From assembly GCF_008923365.1 (NCBI RefSeq), contig NZ_WBMR01000018.1, forward strand, positions 18,754 to 82,753: a DNA stretch of 64,000 bases. The letters are read 5' to 3'. The notes beneath the pieces are model-generated. The model ran no database searches and was not told where the DNA came from. It worked only from the letters and a program-made list of their open reading frames with translations. A program made the position numbers and the translations under genes. The DNA comes from Actinomadura montaniterrae. GTDB lineage: Bacteria; Actinomycetota; Actinomycetes; Streptosporangiales; Streptosporangiaceae. Below are positions 63,588 to 64,000 of this stretch, one piece after another (positions within the stretch are counted from its first letter, which is position 1; every line of letters begins with the position of its first letter).

Positions 63588-64000
63588 GCCGGTTCTCCTT
63601 CGGTCTCCGCCGCGATCGCGATCTCTTGCCTTCGGACGGCGCCGCGGCGGAGTTTGCCGGCGTCGTCGCGGAGTGCTTCGGTGACGAAGCGGAACGAGCG
63701 GGGGACCTTGTAGCGGACGAGGCGCTGTTCGACGAACGCGCGCAGGTCCTCGATGGTGAGATCGGCGGCGGGATCGGTCTGGACGACCGCGTGGGGACGC
63801 TGGCCCAAGTCGTCGTCGGGGAGCCCGACCACCGCACACGACAAGACGGAAGGGTGTTCGGAGATGGCGGCCTCGACCTCGGCCGGATACACGTTCGCTC
63901 CACCCACCAACAGCATGTCGGTGTCGCGATCGGCCAGATACAGGTAGCCGTCCTCGTCCAGCCACCCCATGTCGCCCAGCGACTCCCAGCCGCCCTCGTA
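63584..64000 (-). CDS. AMP-forming acyl-CoA ligase, copy 2 (C-terminal part; runs off window)
   Basis: 139 codons are visible, ending at TGA 63584. They cover the [20 protein letters not shown] hinge region to the Lys loop DDAGKLRRG, identical in residues to copy 1, and differ only in the final dozen or so residues ([16 protein letters not shown]). The rest is beyond the window. It overlaps copy 1 by GTGA, as a tandem duplicate or a homogenised neighbour would. Confidence 0.85.
   Translation of the reverse strand, partial: YEGGWESLGDMGWLDEDGYLYLADRDTDMLLVGGANVYPAEVEAAISEHPSVLSCAVVGLPDDDLGQRPHAVVQTDPAADLTIEDLRAFVEQRLVRYKVPRSFRFVTEALRDDAGKLRRGAVRRQEIAIAAETEGEPA
63634..64000. repeat. 367-bp direct repeat, right copy (reaches window edge)
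   Basis: See left copy. The match continues to the last base of the window, so the true repeat can be longer, up to about 1.5 kb if the whole gene was duplicated. Confidence 0.9.

Overview
The window is high-GC DNA with GC-rich third codon positions, many GTG starts and many ATGA/GTGA start-stop overlaps. It comes from an actinomycete, probably a filamentous soil type. Large regulator families (TetR, HxlR, ROK, AraC), secreted hydrolases and aromatic-ring catabolic genes fit that reading. I cannot name the genus. No rRNA, tRNA or CRISPR array was seen.

1-15.8 kb: a catabolic and uptake region. A minus-strand unit encodes an SDR oxidoreductase, a VOC/extradiol-type protein, a CoA-ester FAD hydroxylase resembling salicylyl-CoA 5-hydroxylase, and the start of an AMP-forming ligase. 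A longer minus-strand run encodes a peptide-type ABC transporter (binding lipoprotein, permease, permease-ATPase fusion, ATPase), an HSL-fold esterase with a Cys nucleophile, a phytoene-desaturase-like flavoprotein, a maleate-isomerase-like protein, an 83-aa protein and an alpha/beta hydrolase. Two paralogous TetR regulators are included, and both promoter regions share a GTCAA-N4-TTGAC motif.

15.9-33.2 kb: an exported PAF-acetylhydrolase-like protein, then two divergent aromatic meta-cleavage modules around one TetR gene. The minus module has an HsaA-type hydroxylase, extradiol dioxygenase, C-C hydrolase, flavin reductase, a Tat-exported amidohydrolase, an exported S15/CocE hydrolase and another alpha/beta hydrolase. 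The plus module has an MhpA-type FAD hydroxylase, C-C hydrolase, extradiol dioxygenase and a cytosolic amidohydrolase. Both promoters carry two GGAAC-type palindromes with the same 19-bp pitch, so one repressor probably controls both. A DHA2-type MFS exporter with its own divergent TetR follows.

33.2-45.7 kb: accessory DNA. It holds a translationally coupled cluster (XRE-type protein, integrase-like protein without catalytic residues, frameshifted proteins, helper-ATPase fragment) cut by an IS3-family element. After it come a secreted CHAP protein, a frameshifted GDSL esterase, an NTF2-like protein, a RibD-like reductase, a PNPOx-like protein, an HxlR fragment broken by an IS5 remnant, an IS256 element, and a probable group II intron remnant.

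45.7-56.6 kb: two HxlR regulator plus NmrA-like oxidoreductase pairs, one intact hydrolase, several decayed relatives of these genes, remnants of a sugar ABC transporter, a ROK kinase, a truncated ROK regulator, a methyltransferase and an AraC regulator.

56.6-64 kb: a tightly overlapping acyl-CoA catabolic operon on the minus strand (two AMP ligases, enoyl-CoA hydratase, thiolase, fused hydratase/3-hydroxyacyl-CoA dehydrogenase, acyl-CoA dehydrogenase). The two ligase genes share a 367-bp stretch that looks identical by eye and runs off the window end.
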